DNA from: Acidimicrobiia bacterium
Lineage (GTDB): Bacteria > Acidobacteriota > Terriglobia > Bryobacterales > Bryobacteraceae
DNA length: 64,000 nt
Assembly: GCA_016871315.1 (NCBI GenBank)
Contig: VFZE01000013.1
Span: 1 to 64,000, forward strand
Direction: 5' to 3'
Part shown: piece by piece, positions 32,767 to 41,514 of the stretch
Layout of the letters: each line of letters opens with the position of its first letter
Numbering within the stretch: position 1 is the stretch's first letter
Translations under genes and position numbers: made by a program
Notes under the pieces: model-generated
What the model saw: the letters and a program-made list of their open reading frames with translations, nothing else
What the model was told of the DNA's origin: nothing
Databases searched by the model: none

Positions 32767-33503
32767 CAGTACAGCACCAGTCCTCCATCCACGTTGAGCG
32801 TCTGCCCGGTCATTCCGTCGCTCAGATGGCTGGCCAGGAACAAACAGACACCGGCTACCTCCTCGGGCATCACGCGGCGGTTCAGGCACTGGCGGCTGAC
32901 GATATCGTCGATGATCTTCGGATCCGCATGCACGGCCTCGCCCTCCGTCTTGATCGCGCCGGGCGTGACGCAGTTGATATGGATGTTGTGTGGTCCCATC
33001 TCACGCGCCAGCGAACGGGAGAATCCGATCATCCCGCCCTTTGTCGCCACATAGTGCACGAGATTTGCCATTCCTTTGAAAAACGTCACCGAGCTGATGT
33101 TGACGATCTTTCCTGAACGCTGCTTCACCATCTGGGGCAACACCATCTGGCAGATATGATACAGGCTCTTCAGATTGATGTCCTGCATTTGGTCCCACTC
33201 GGCTTCGCTCATCTCGAGAAACGCTCGGCGCGGATAGATGCCTGCGTTGTTCACCAGCACGTCGATCCGGCCGTAGCGGGAGATCGCATCCTCCACCGCC
33301 GGTTTCAGCGTTTCCGCCTTGCTCACGTCGCAAGTGAACGCGTGCGCCTTGGGGCCAATGCGGTTGGCCCGCTCCCTGGCCTTGTCGCCGTCGAGATCCA
33401 TCATGTAGACCACCGCGCCCTGTCCGGCGAACAACTCCGCGATTCCGGCGCCGATGCCCAACGCCGCGCCCGTAATCAGGGCAACCTTATCCTTTAGCAG
33501 CAT
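32766..33503 (-). CDS. Short-chain dehydrogenase/reductase
   Basis: 245 residues with the classical SDR pattern: cofactor loop 'ALITGAALGIGAGIAELF', 'VVYMMDLDGDKA' (an Asp after beta-2 favours NAD(H)), 'VLVNNAGIYPRR', catalytic Ser in 'VNISSVTFF', and Tyr-x3-Lys in 'VHYVATKGGMIGFSRSLA'. The C-terminus 'MTGQTLNVDGGLVLY' is typical of 3-ketoacyl/3-hydroxy dehydrogenases. It overlaps lnt by 17 bp upstream and the aminotransferase by 1 bp downstream, so the three are probably one transcript. Substrate unknown. Confidence 0.85.
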   Translation of the reverse strand: MLLKDKVALITGAALGIGAGIAELFAGQGAVVYMMDLDGDKARERANRIGPKAHAFTCDVSKAETLKPAVEDAISRYGRIDVLVNNAGIYPRRAFLEMSEAEWDQMQDINLKSLYHICQMVLPQMVKQRSGKIVNISSVTFFKGMANLVHYVATKGGMIGFSRSLAREMGPHNIHINCVTPGAIKTEGEAVHADPKIIDDIVSRQCLNRRVMPEEVAGVCLFLASHLSDGMTGQTLNVDGGLVLY

Positions 33504-34944
33504 CTCTACAGGATAATGCCAAGCCCGCGGCCAGGCATAACCACGCGAACCAATCTCCCCAGCGCGTGTAGACGGTGTTCTCGCCGATCCAGGAGAAGCT
33601 CAGCCGCGCGGCTTCTTGCACGTACGGCTCCATGCGCTCAATGATGCGCCCGGCGGGATCGATCGACGCCGTGACACCGTCATTGGTGGGCCGCAGCAGC
33701 CAGCGCCGGTTTTCCGCGGCGCGCATCCGGGCCAGCAACAGGTGCTGAGCCCGCGCGCTTGTGCGCCCGAAGTAACCGTCGTTGGTGAGATTCACCAGCA
33801 ACTCGGAGCCGCCCTTGGCGAACTCGCGAACCAGGTCTGGAAAAGCGGATTCGTAACAGATGAAGGTTCCCAGGCGCCGTTCACCAATCTTGCTCACCAC
33901 CACTTTTTCACCCGGCGCGAAATCGCCCGCCTCCTGCGTGATGCGATTCACGAAGCCGAACAGCGGCGGTACGAATTCACCAAACGGCACCAGCCGCATC
34001 TTGTCGTAGCGGGTGAGCGGTTCGCCCTTCTCCGACAAGAGCAGTGCGGAATTCAGCGGTTCCTGATTGGCGGTGTAAGCGACCGTGCCGAACAGTAGCG
34101 GTAGACGCGTCAGCATAGTCAGCTTCTCCACCTGCTGGCGGAATCCGTCGTCGGTGTAGTAGTAAAGCGGTCCTGGCGCCTCCGGCCATAGCATCAGCGA
34201 AGGTCTCGCAAGACTGACATCCAGCGCCGAGCGCAGCGTCAGCGCCACCATGCGGTCATGCAGACGATTCTCGGCATCTTCACTCCAGGAGGCGCCTTGG
34301 GGAATATTCGGCTGAAGCGTGACGGCCGATTCCTGCGCCCTGCGTGCGGGCGGCAATTCCGGCAGCAGGTAGAGCCCGGGCAGAATCAGAAGCCAGGCAA
34401 GCTCCTTCCTCGGCCTGCGCAGCAGCACCAGCGCCACGCCGGCGCTCATCATCGCGAAAACAAACGAGACACCATAAACGCCAACCAGCGGCGCCATCCG
34501 CATCGGTACCCCCATTTCGATCCCGGCGTTGCCCAGCGCGAGCCACGTGAACCCCAGTTCGCCGTGCGTACGCTCCAGGCCGGCCCACAGCGCGGCGACC
34601 GCCGGAATCGCGTACCAGCGCCGCATCAGGCCTCCTGCCAGCAGCGTGAACACAGCCATGTGCAGCGCCTTGGCCAGGCAGAACAAGACGAACGTGCCCC
34701 AACCGCCCGCCTCGCCCATCCCCCCGTGCACGGCCAGCACGAACTGGATCCAGTAACAAACCCCGAACCAGTAGACAAACCCGGCTGCCTCACCCATCAG
34801 CAGGCGCCGTCTCCAGTCCCGCTCCCGGGCCGCGGCGATGAGCAGAGGAACCAGGGCAACGGGGGCCAGAATGCTGAAATCGAATCGCGGGTATAGAAGG
34901 ACCAGCAGCAGCGCCGCCGCCAGCGCAAGGGCCGGGTTCAGCAC
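33487..34944 (-). CDS. lnt: Apolipoprotein N-acyltransferase
   Basis: 485 residues. An N-terminal membrane region of five or six helices ('LALAAALLLVLLYPRFDFS' onward) is followed by a nitrilase-like domain. That domain has catalytic Glu in 'LMLWPEAPGPLYYY', Lys in 'YDKMRLVPFGEFVP' and Cys in 'GTFICYESAFPDLVREF', the Lnt triad. A last TM helix lies near the C-terminus. It transfers the third acyl chain to lipoproteins in the inner membrane, in line with the lipoprotein genes nearby. It overlaps lipA by 7 bp and the SDR by 17 bp. Confidence 0.9.
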   Translation of the reverse strand: MLNPALALAAALLLVLLYPRFDFSILAPVALVPLLIAAARERDWRRRLLMGEAAGFVYWFGVCYWIQFVLAVHGGMGEAGGWGTFVLFCLAKALHMAVFTLLAGGLMRRWYAIPAVAALWAGLERTHGELGFTWLALGNAGIEMGVPMRMAPLVGVYGVSFVFAMMSAGVALVLLRRPRKELAWLLILPGLYLLPELPPARRAQESAVTLQPNIPQGASWSEDAENRLHDRMVALTLRSALDVSLARPSLMLWPEAPGPLYYYTDDGFRQQVEKLTMLTRLPLLFGTVAYTANQEPLNSALLLSEKGEPLTRYDKMRLVPFGEFVPPLFGFVNRITQEAGDFAPGEKVVVSKIGERRLGTFICYESAFPDLVREFAKGGSELLVNLTNDGYFGRTSARAQHLLLARMRAAENRRWLLRPTNDGVTASIDPAGRIIERMEPYVQEAARLSFSWIGENTVYTRWGDWFAWLCLAAGLALSCRDAAKG

Positions 34945-35843
34945 AGCCCGCTTACCACGTCGGCCATATAGGAACTGCGCACGAACGGCCCACTGAACAC
35001 CTCCTGAAACCCAATCGACATGCCGTATTCCCGGTAGGCTTCAAACTGCTCCGGCTTCACATAAGCGGCCACCGGGAGGTTGCGGCGGCTGGGCTGCAGG
35101 TACTGCCCAATCGTGGCGACATCGGCCAGCCCTTCTTCGCGCAGGTCCTTGAGCAACTGCATCACCTCGCCGGCCGATTCGCCAAGCCCAACCATAAGGC
35201 CTGATTTGGTGAGCGCTTCTGGCCGGTATTGCTTGGCGAACCGCAGCACGCGAAGCGACTGGCGGTAATCGGCCTGCGGGCGTACCCGCTTGTACAGCCG
35301 GGCCACGGTTTCCATGTTGTGGTTGAAGACGTCAGGCGCAGCGTCCAAAACGCGCCCCACCGCCTCCAGGTTGCCGTCGAAATCGGGAGTCAGCACCTCG
35401 ATGCGCGCCTCGGGCAACGCGTGCCTTACCTCGCGCACAGTTTTGGCAAAGTGGGCCGAGCCGCCGTCGGCGAGATCATCGCGGTTGACGCTGGTGATGA
35501 CAACATAGCGCAGCTTCATTTCCGCTACCATGAGCCCCACGTTGGCCGGCTCATTGGCGTCCAGGTGCTCGGCTACGCCTTTCGGAACCGAGCAGAAGCC
35601 GCACCCGCGGGTGCAGATGTTGCCCAGAATCATGAAGGTGGCCTGCCCGCGGTGGAAACATTCATTCAGGTTCGGGCAGCGCGCCGACTCGCACACGGTA
35701 TGCAGGTGCAGGCCGCGCAGACTGCGCTTGAGCGCGGTGACCGCCTCCGGATGGGCCTCCGGCTTGCGCAGCCAGTGCGGGAGCCGGCCGCGGCTGGCCC
35801 TCCCACCTGGCGCGGCCGCGTTCTCTATCTGAACCAGGGGCAA
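34938..35843 (-). CDS. lipA: Lipoyl synthase (radical SAM)
   Basis: About 301 residues. The auxiliary cluster motif 'CESARCPNLNEC' and the radical-SAM motif 'CTRGCGFCSV' are both present. They are followed by 'VVITSVNRDDLADGGSAHFA', 'VLTPDFDGN' and 'NHNMETVARLYKRVRPQADY', the complete LipA pattern. It inserts two sulfurs into octanoyl chains on lipoyl proteins. No ATG suits the N-terminus; the TTG at 35843, six bases after GGAAGG, is my choice (TTG 35849 is possible). The frame extending to 36023 overlaps a receptor remnant and is not part of the gene. lipB is not adjacent. Confidence 0.9.
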   Translation of the reverse strand: MPLVQIENAAAPGGRASRGRLPHWLRKPEAHPEAVTALKRSLRGLHLHTVCESARCPNLNECFHRGQATFMILGNICTRGCGFCSVPKGVAEHLDANEPANVGLMVAEMKLRYVVITSVNRDDLADGGSAHFAKTVREVRHALPEARIEVLTPDFDGNLEAVGRVLDAAPDVFNHNMETVARLYKRVRPQADYRQSLRVLRFAKQYRPEALTKSGLMVGLGESAGEVMQLLKDLREEGLADVATIGQYLQPSRRNLPVAAYVKPEQFEAYREYGMSIGFQEVFSGPFVRSSYMADVVSGLC

Positions 35844-35892
35844 AATCAACCTTCCAGCATAGCAGTACCTTGCCAAATCCAAAATTATGTAG

Positions 35893-36538
35893 ATGTGCTG
35901 CTCGATAAATGCGGCGGCGCAAAACAGCGCGAGCATCCAGGGGACGGTGCGCGACGTGGAAGGCCAGCCCATGAGCGGGCTGGAGATCCAGATTCGCGAA
36001 CATAGCACCGGAAGCGTGCGCAAACAAAGGCTACTTCCAGGAGCCGATTTTGAATCCGGGAGTCTACGATGTCTCCGCGATGGTGGACTCCAAGCCCGGC
36101 TGGGAACAGGAGGGGATCAATCTGGCGGTGGGGCAGAAACTGACCATTCAGATCAAGGTTAGGACGGTGACCGAGGTTTCCACCGCCGAGCCGGCGTCCC
36201 AGCTAGACATCAGTTCGGGGGCGTTCACGGCGACGGTGGGGAAATCGGAAATGCGCGATCTTGAGCTGAACGGCAGGTCGTTTGAGCAGCTGGCGCTGCT
36301 GCAGCCCGGCGTAGTGGCAGCCTACTCGGCGGGAAGCAGCTTCTATGGGGCCCGGACGCGTGCCATTTCCGTGAACGGGGCCCGGCCCGAGCAAAACAAC
36401 TTCCTGCTGGCTTTCACCAACGCGGCCGGAGCTATGGCGGCAAACCAGGGCGTGATTACCAGCACCGTGACCAGCTCCCGGCGAATCCAGCTTGTCATGA
36501 AGCTGACTTCTGATATGGCGGTCCTCTTCCGGGTATGA
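35893..36538 (+). pseudogene. Oar-like TonB-dependent receptor with its middle deleted
   Basis: Starting at 35893 the sequence encodes the carboxypeptidase-regulatory-like opening ('SASIQGTVRDVEGQPMSGLE'). A frameshift near 36030-36045 follows, then 'GVYDVSAMVDSKPGWEQEGI', 'VRTVTEVSTAEPASQLDI' and the plug sequence 'MRDLELNGRSFEQLALLQPG' and 'ISVNGARPEQNNFLL'. It then jumps to the last beta-strands ('NQGVITSTVTSSRRIQLVMK'), which normally close these ~1000-residue receptors. Roughly 800 residues of barrel are missing without a break in frame at that junction. It is non-functional as a receptor. It is divergent from lipA. Confidence 0.8.
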
Positions 36539-36582
36539 TTCACAGCCCTGTGTTCGCACGCGAAGACCGGGCTTCTTACTGC

Positions 36583-37197
36583 CTAGATCCGCCTGAGGAA
36601 CGTCTTGAAGCCGGCCGCTTCCAGGTCGGCCTTCGTCTTGGCAACAGCCGCCGCATCGGACAGCGGACCCACCAGTACTCGGATGAGGATGGAGTCCGGC
36701 ACGGGCTGCTTGGCCGCCGGGAGGCCCTTCTTGCGTAGCGCATCGGCGAGCAGATCGGCTTCCGCCTCCTTGGTCGCCGCCACCTGCAGATAGGTCCCGG
36801 AAAGCCCGGTGGGCTGCGGCACCGGAGGAGGTGACGGAGCCGCTTTAGGCGGCTCGGCCTTTGCGGGTTCGCTCTTCACCGGCTCGGCCTTCGGCGGCGC
36901 GGCTTTCGATGGCGGCGCGGAAGTCTCTGCCGGCGGTTGCGAAGGCGGCGGCGCGGCTGTGTTCGGATCTCCTACGGGAGAAGGCTTTGCCCCTCCGGCC
37001 GAGGGAGGCTCGACGACGAGCGGCCCGGATTCGGGCCCGGCGCTGGCCACCTGAGTTGGCGCAGGCGTGGCGTTGCGGCCCACGATAAAGCCCATCGTGA
37101 AGAACACTCCCAACAGCACTACCACGATGAAAAACACGCTGAGCAACTGCTTGTTTCCAAGTACTAGCTCAAATTCCCCTTCTTCGTTCGTTGGCAT
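36583..37197 (-). CDS. SPOR-domain membrane protein
   Basis: 204 residues: a short cytoplasmic N-terminus, one TM helix ('LLSVFFIVVVLLGVFFTMGF', about residues 18-38), and a long Pro/Ala/Lys/Glu-rich periplasmic linker (residues ~50-130, with Pro-Lys-Ala-Glu-Pro repeats). A C-terminal SPOR domain follows ('YLQVAATKEAEADLLADAL', 'IRVLVGPLSDAAAVAKTK', 'FLRRI'). SPOR domains bind denuded glycan strands at the division septum, so a role in cell division or cell-wall remodelling is likely. It precedes nothing on its strand; upstream are the slipin/NfeD genes, in the same direction. Confidence 0.85.
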   Translation of the reverse strand: MPTNEEGEFELVLGNKQLLSVFFIVVVLLGVFFTMGFIVGRNATPAPTQVASAGPESGPLVVEPPSAGGAKPSPVGDPNTAAPPPSQPPAETSAPPSKAAPPKAEPVKSEPAKAEPPKAAPSPPPVPQPTGLSGTYLQVAATKEAEADLLADALRKKGLPAAKQPVPDSILIRVLVGPLSDAAAVAKTKADLEAAGFKTFLRRI

Positions 37198-37221
37198 GCA
37201 GCTCCTGTTTTTTCGGCTTGA

Positions 37222-38016
37222 TTAGGACGGTTTCTCCAGTCCGCCCTTGGCTAGACGCTCTAGAACTGTACTAACAGATGAGAATATATCGACTGGCAGG
37301 GGGAACACAACTGTCGTGTTTTTCTCCGCGCCAATTTCGACCAGGGTTTGCAGGTACCGCAACTGGATCGCAACAGGCTGCTGTTGAATGGTCAGCGCCG
37401 CTTTGCTCAGCTGTTCGGCGGCCTCCATTTCGCCCAGCGCGTGGATCACCTTGGCGCGGCGTTCGCGCTCGGCCTCGGCCTGCTTGGCGATGGCGCGGAT
37501 CATCTGGTCGGGCAGGTCTACCTGCTTCACCTCGACGAGCGTGACCTTCACTCCCCACGGTCCGGTCTGCTTGTCGAGCACCTCTTGCAGCCGCATGTTG
37601 AGCTTCTCGCGCTGGCTGAGCAACTCGTCAAGTTCCACTTCACCCAGCACGCTGCGCAACGTGGTCTGCGCCAATTGGGAGGTGGCATAGAGGAAGTTCG
37701 CCACTTCGATCACCGCCTTGATCGGCTCGACCACGCGGAAATAAATCACGGCGTTCACCTTGACGGTGACGTTATCGCGCGTCACCACGTCCTGCCCTGG
37801 CACCTCCATCGCCTCGATCCGAAGCGAAATGCGCGCCATCCGGTCAATCGGCGCGAAGACGAAGATCAGCCCCGGCCCTTTGGCCGCCGGCAGCACGCGG
37901 CCCAGGCGAAAAATTACGCCGCGTTCGTATTCGGCCAGAATCTTGATGGATGACAGAAAATACAGCCCCAAAATAAACAACACCAGTAACGGCAAATTGA
38001 AAGCAGCTTCAGGCAT
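37222..38016 (-). CDS. Slipin / stomatin-like SPFH membrane protein
   Basis: 264 residues. The ATG at 38016 is preceded by AAGGAGG at ideal spacing. An N-terminal TM helix ('[19 protein letters not shown]') leads to the SPFH/band-7 domain ('[20 protein letters not shown]', '[19 protein letters not shown]', '[20 protein letters not shown]'). A coiled-coil-prone '[20 protein letters not shown]' region follows. Slipins assemble membrane microdomains and are paired with NfeD proteases. The start overlaps the nfeD end by 8 bp, the classic stomatin operon partnership. Confidence 0.9.
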   Translation of the reverse strand: MPEAAFNLPLLVLFILGLYFLSSIKILAEYERGVIFRLGRVLPAAKGPGLIFVFAPIDRMARISLRIEAMEVPGQDVVTRDNVTVKVNAVIYFRVVEPIKAVIEVANFLYATSQLAQTTLRSVLGEVELDELLSQREKLNMRLQEVLDKQTGPWGVKVTLVEVKQVDLPDQMIRAIAKQAEAERERRAKVIHALGEMEAAEQLSKAALTIQQQPVAIQLRYLQTLVEIGAEKNTTVVFPLPVDIFSSVSTVLERLAKGGLEKPS

Positions 38017-39289
38017 GAGGTCCTCCTTCAACAGTTCCCGGTTCCACAGTCAGCGTCAAGCCATCTACGCCGATTACTTTGACGGGCGCGCCGGAGGCAA
38101 CAGGGGAAATCGCCTTTGCCTGCCAATACGTCCCATCGAAAAAGATCTGTCCCAGCGGCCGCAAGTCGGTGCTGGCCACTCCCCAACGGCCCACCATGCT
38201 CTCTTCCCCCGTGGCCACCTTCGAGGCGCGCGCGCGGATCACCAGCGTCACCAGAAACATGGTGATTAAAGCGAAGGGCAGCGTCACGGAGATCGCCACG
38301 GGCCACTGGATGCGCATCTCCGGCGGTGCATCCACCAACAGCACGGCTCCCAACACCATCGCTATCGCTCCGCCAGTGCCGATCACGCCGTGCGAGGCGA
38401 ACTTCGCCTCCAGGATGAACAGCACCAGCGCCAGGATCAGAAGCGCCGCTCCGCCCCAGTGGATGGGAAGAATTGCAAGCGCGGAAAGGCCAAGCAGCAC
38501 CAGAATGCCTCCTGCTACTCCGGGCACGATCAACCCCGGCGCGGAGAATTCCACGTAGATGCCCAGCGCGCCCAGCGTCAGCAGAATGAATGCGAGATTC
38601 GGATCGCTCAACGCCGACATCACGCTTTCCTTGAGCGTCAGCTCATAGGGGCGCACGGCGAAGGAGGCAAGCTTGAGCGTCTGCTTGCGCCCGTCCAGCC
38701 GCGTGATCTCGCGGCCGTCCAGTTTTTCGATGAGCGTCTTCTCGTCCGGGGCAACGATCTCGATGAGGTTCTGCTCCAATGCCTCCTTTTCGGTGAACGC
38801 TTTGGCCTCCAGAACAGCCTTTTCCGCCAGCGCGCTGTTGCGGCCGCGCTTTTCCACCATACTGCGCAGCGCCGCGGCAGCGTCATTTTCCGCCTTTTTG
38901 CGCAGCACCGGATCCATTTCCTGACCCAGCAGAATCGGGCTCGCCGCTCCGGTGTTGGTGCCCGGCGCCATCGCCGCCACGTCGCCGGCCATCAGCAGAA
39001 AGAATCCGGCGGAAGCGGCGCGGCCTCCGCTGGGGGCGACGTAGGTGACTACAGGGACAGGCGAAGCGACAATCTTCTCCGTCGCTTCGCGCGTGGCTTC
39101 CAGCAAACCGCCCGGAGTATTCAGCCTTAGCAACAGCACCGCCGCTCGCGTGCGGTGTGCTTCTTGAATGGCGTGCTCCAGAATCTCGGCGCTGATGGGA
39201 TGAACGACGCGGTCAATGCTGACGCTGACCACTTGGGGGAACGCCGCGCCCGCCGCCAACAGGGCCGTAACTGTAAGCGTGCGCAGCAT
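38009..39289 (-). CDS. nfeD: NfeD-like membrane serine protease (long form)
   Basis: 426 residues from the ATG at 39289, with GGAGG in front and a signal peptide ('[20 protein letters not shown]'). The ClpP-like protease domain has '[20 protein letters not shown]' and the catalytic Ser region '[20 protein letters not shown]', with Lys expected in '[16 protein letters not shown]'. After it come several TM helices ('[20 protein letters not shown]' onward) and a C-terminal OB-fold NfeD domain ('[20 protein letters not shown]'). It cleaves stomatin-like proteins in known cases, and the slipin gene directly follows. Confidence 0.9.
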   Translation of the reverse strand: MLRTLTVTALLAAGAAFPQVVSVSIDRVVHPISAEILEHAIQEAHRTRAAVLLLRLNTPGGLLEATREATEKIVASPVPVVTYVAPSGGRAASAGFFLLMAGDVAAMAPGTNTGAASPILLGQEMDPVLRKKAENDAAAALRSMVEKRGRNSALAEKAVLEAKAFTEKEALEQNLIEIVAPDEKTLIEKLDGREITRLDGRKQTLKLASFAVRPYELTLKESVMSALSDPNLAFILLTLGALGIYVEFSAPGLIVPGVAGGILVLLGLSALAILPIHWGGAALLILALVLFILEAKFASHGVIGTGGAIAMVLGAVLLVDAPPEMRIQWPVAISVTLPFALITMFLVTLVIRARASKVATGEESMVGRWGVASTDLRPLGQIFFDGTYWQAKAISPVASGAPVKVIGVDGLTLTVEPGTVEGGPHA

Positions 39290-39373
39290 ATATACCTCCA
39301 GTCCCACTATATCATCACGTTTGCTTCCGGCTGCGCGCTTGGAACAGGTGCCGCCCGCTCCGCTTGTACTAGC

Positions 39374-39805
39374 ATGGTGACTATGAGCATTTCCCGTCGT
39401 GGTTTCCTTGGCACTGTACCTGCCGCGCTCGCCTTCGCGGCGAAAGAGGAAAAAGTCGTGCCCGCATACGAGAAGCCCCTCTTCGACCTCCACAAGGCCT
39501 CCTCCTCGCCGGTACGGATCAAGTCGATCGAGTTGCTGAGAATCGGCAATGACTACTTCATCCGCGCCTCCTCCTCCGACGGAGTGACGGGCCTGTGCAT
39601 GACCAAGCAGATGCTTCAGTGGGCCTCTGCGATTCCCAACATCGGGCCGTACATGGAGTACCCGTTCCGCGCGAAGGAGAAGAAGGAGTCCTGGTACACG
39701 CCGAACTTCTTCATCCGCGACGGAAAGATCCCGGTGCCAACGGGCCCGGGGCTGGGCGTCGAGTTCGACCGCTATATGAAGAAGGCGGAAGTGGTCAAGG
39801 GCTGA
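39374..39805 (+). pseudogene. Enolase-superfamily (mandelate racemase-like) protein with barrel deleted
   Basis: The frame from 39374 (or ATG 39383) has a Tat-like leader ('MSISRRGFLGTVPAALAFA') and the N-terminal capping domain start ('RIKSIELLRIGNDYFIRASS'). Directly after 'MTKQMLQ' it continues with the very C-terminus of the family ('NIGPYMEYPF', 'ESWYTPNFFIRDGKIPVPTG', 'GVEFDRYMKKAEVV') and a stop. The (beta/alpha)8 barrel with all metal ligands, about 250 residues, is missing in frame. The 143-residue product cannot be catalytic. Family identity is from motif memory of secreted acidobacterial/planctomycete MR-like enzymes. Confidence 0.7.
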
Positions 39806-39828
39806 GCAGGTTGTAGCAGGGTTAATCC

Positions 39829-41514
39829 ATGCGCTTCGGCCTCTTCTACGAACACCAGATTCCGCGTCCATGGTCCGAAGGAGCCGAAGAGCGGCTACTG
39901 CAAGAGGCTCTCGAACAAATCGAACTGGCCGACCGCGTGGGGTTCGAATACGTGTGGGAGGTGGAGCATCACTTCCTGGAAGAGTACTCGCATTCCAGCG
40001 CGCCGGAGGTTTTCCTGGCCGCCGCCAGCCAGCGCACCCGGCGCATCCGGCTGGGACACGGCATCGTGCAGCTTCCGCACGAATTCAACCATCCGGCGCG
40101 CGTTGCCGAACGCATTGCCACGCTGGACCTGCTGAGTGGCGGGCGGGTCGAGTTCGGCACCGGCGAAGGATCATCGCAGGCGGAACTCGGCGGCTTCGGC
40201 GTCGACCGCAACGCCAAGCGCGCGCAGTGGGAGGAGGCGCTCGACGCCGTCACCCGGATGTTCGTCGAGGAGCCGTTCGCCGGCTACAACGGCAAGTACC
40301 TTCAAATGCCGCCGCGCAATGTCCTGCCGAAGCCGAAACAGAAGCCGCATCCTCCGCTGTGGGTGGCTTGCAGCAGGCGCGAGACAATTCTACTGGCGGC
40401 GCGCAAGGGCATCGGCGCACTGTCGTTCTCCTTCCTCGAGCCGGAGGAAGCCAAGGAGTGGGCCGACGACTACTACCGCATCCTAATGACGGAGGCGTGC
40501 GTCCCCGGAGGCTTCGCGGTGAATCCGAACCTCGCCGTCGCACTGCCCATGATGTGCCACGCCGACGAAGCCACGGCGATTGAACGCGGCATCGACGGCG
40601 CGCACTTCTTCGGCTACGCCCTGTCGCACTATTACGTCTTCGGTCGGCACACGCCCTCGGTCACAGGAGTGTGGGAGGAGTTCCAGCAGCGGCGGCGAGA
40701 CTACGGCTTCGCGCGCGAGATTGTTACCGCCGACCAAGCGCCGCTTGGCGTGAAACTGCTCCAGCACGGATTAGGCTCGCTGCGCGGCGCCATTGGAACT
40801 CCCACGCAAATCCGCGACCTGATTCTGCGTTATGAGCGTGCCGGTGTCGATCAGGTGATCTTCGTCCTGCAGGCGGGACGGAACAAGCACGAACACATCT
40901 GCGAGTCGATCGAGCTGTTCGCAAGAGAGGTGATGCCGGAGTTCGCGGAAAAAGCCGAAGGCGTGGAAAAGACCAGAAGCGAGCGGCTCGGCGAGGCGAT
41001 GGAGAAAGCTCTGAAGCGCCGTGCCGCGGCGCGGCAGGCCCCGCCTGGGTATGTGATCACCGTGCAGGGGGAGCCGGGAGCGATCAGCACCGCGGTTCCG
41101 CGGAATCTGTTTACGCGCCTTGTGGCGCGCCTAAGCGACGGTCAGCTGGATGCGATGCTCTCGTTCCGGCTGGTTCCCTGGTTGATGTTTGAAGCGCTCT
41201 CAAAGCGCCTGCATCCCGACGGCCGCTTCACCGCCGACGTGCAGTTTGAGATCACCGCAAGAGGGCGCATACAAACTTGGGTGATTCGGATAGCCACGAC
41301 AGAAGTCCACCTTCGCACGCAGGCTTCCGAGAAGCCGTCGCTCATATTCCGCACCACGGCGCCGGTTCTGGTGCGCGTGCTGGCCGGTGAGATCAACGCC
41401 GGCGCCGCGGCACTGGAAGGGAGGTTGGACTTGGAAGGCGATCTGCACGTTCTGGACAAGCTCCTGCGCATGACAGCCGATCCGCGAAACAATAGGAACC
41501 ATGCGACGGCGTGA
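39829..41514 (+). CDS. Luciferase-like monooxygenase fused to an SCP2 sterol-carrier-like domain
   Basis: 561 residues. Residues 1-~360 are a bacterial-luciferase-like flavin monooxygenase: 'MRFGLFYEHQIPRPWSEG', 'FEYVWEVEHHFLEEYSHSSA', 'IRLGHGIVQLPHEFNHPARV', 'GRVEFGTGEGSSQAELGGFG'. After a charged linker (~370-405) the C-terminal ~140 residues resemble an SCP2 lipid-binding domain ('VQFEITARGRIQTWVIRIAT', 'RTTAPVLVRVLAGEINAGAA', 'GRLDLEGDLHVLDKLLRM'). A lipid-like substrate is suggested. It starts 23 bp after the dead MR-like gene and overlaps the next gene by 14 bp. Confidence 0.85.
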   Translation: MRFGLFYEHQIPRPWSEGAEERLLQEALEQIELADRVGFEYVWEVEHHFLEEYSHSSAPEVFLAAASQRTRRIRLGHGIVQLPHEFNHPARVAERIATLDLLSGGRVEFGTGEGSSQAELGGFGVDRNAKRAQWEEALDAVTRMFVEEPFAGYNGKYLQMPPRNVLPKPKQKPHPPLWVACSRRETILLAARKGIGALSFSFLEPEEAKEWADDYYRILMTEACVPGGFAVNPNLAVALPMMCHADEATAIERGIDGAHFFGYALSHYYVFGRHTPSVTGVWEEFQQRRRDYGFAREIVTADQAPLGVKLLQHGLGSLRGAIGTPTQIRDLILRYERAGVDQVIFVLQAGRNKHEHICESIELFAREVMPEFAEKAEGVEKTRSERLGEAMEKALKRRAAARQAPPGYVITVQGEPGAISTAVPRNLFTRLVARLSDGQLDAMLSFRLVPWLMFEALSKRLHPDGRFTADVQFEITARGRIQTWVIRIATTEVHLRTQASEKPSLIFRTTAPVLVRVLAGEINAGAAALEGRLDLEGDLHVLDKLLRMTADPRNNRNHATA

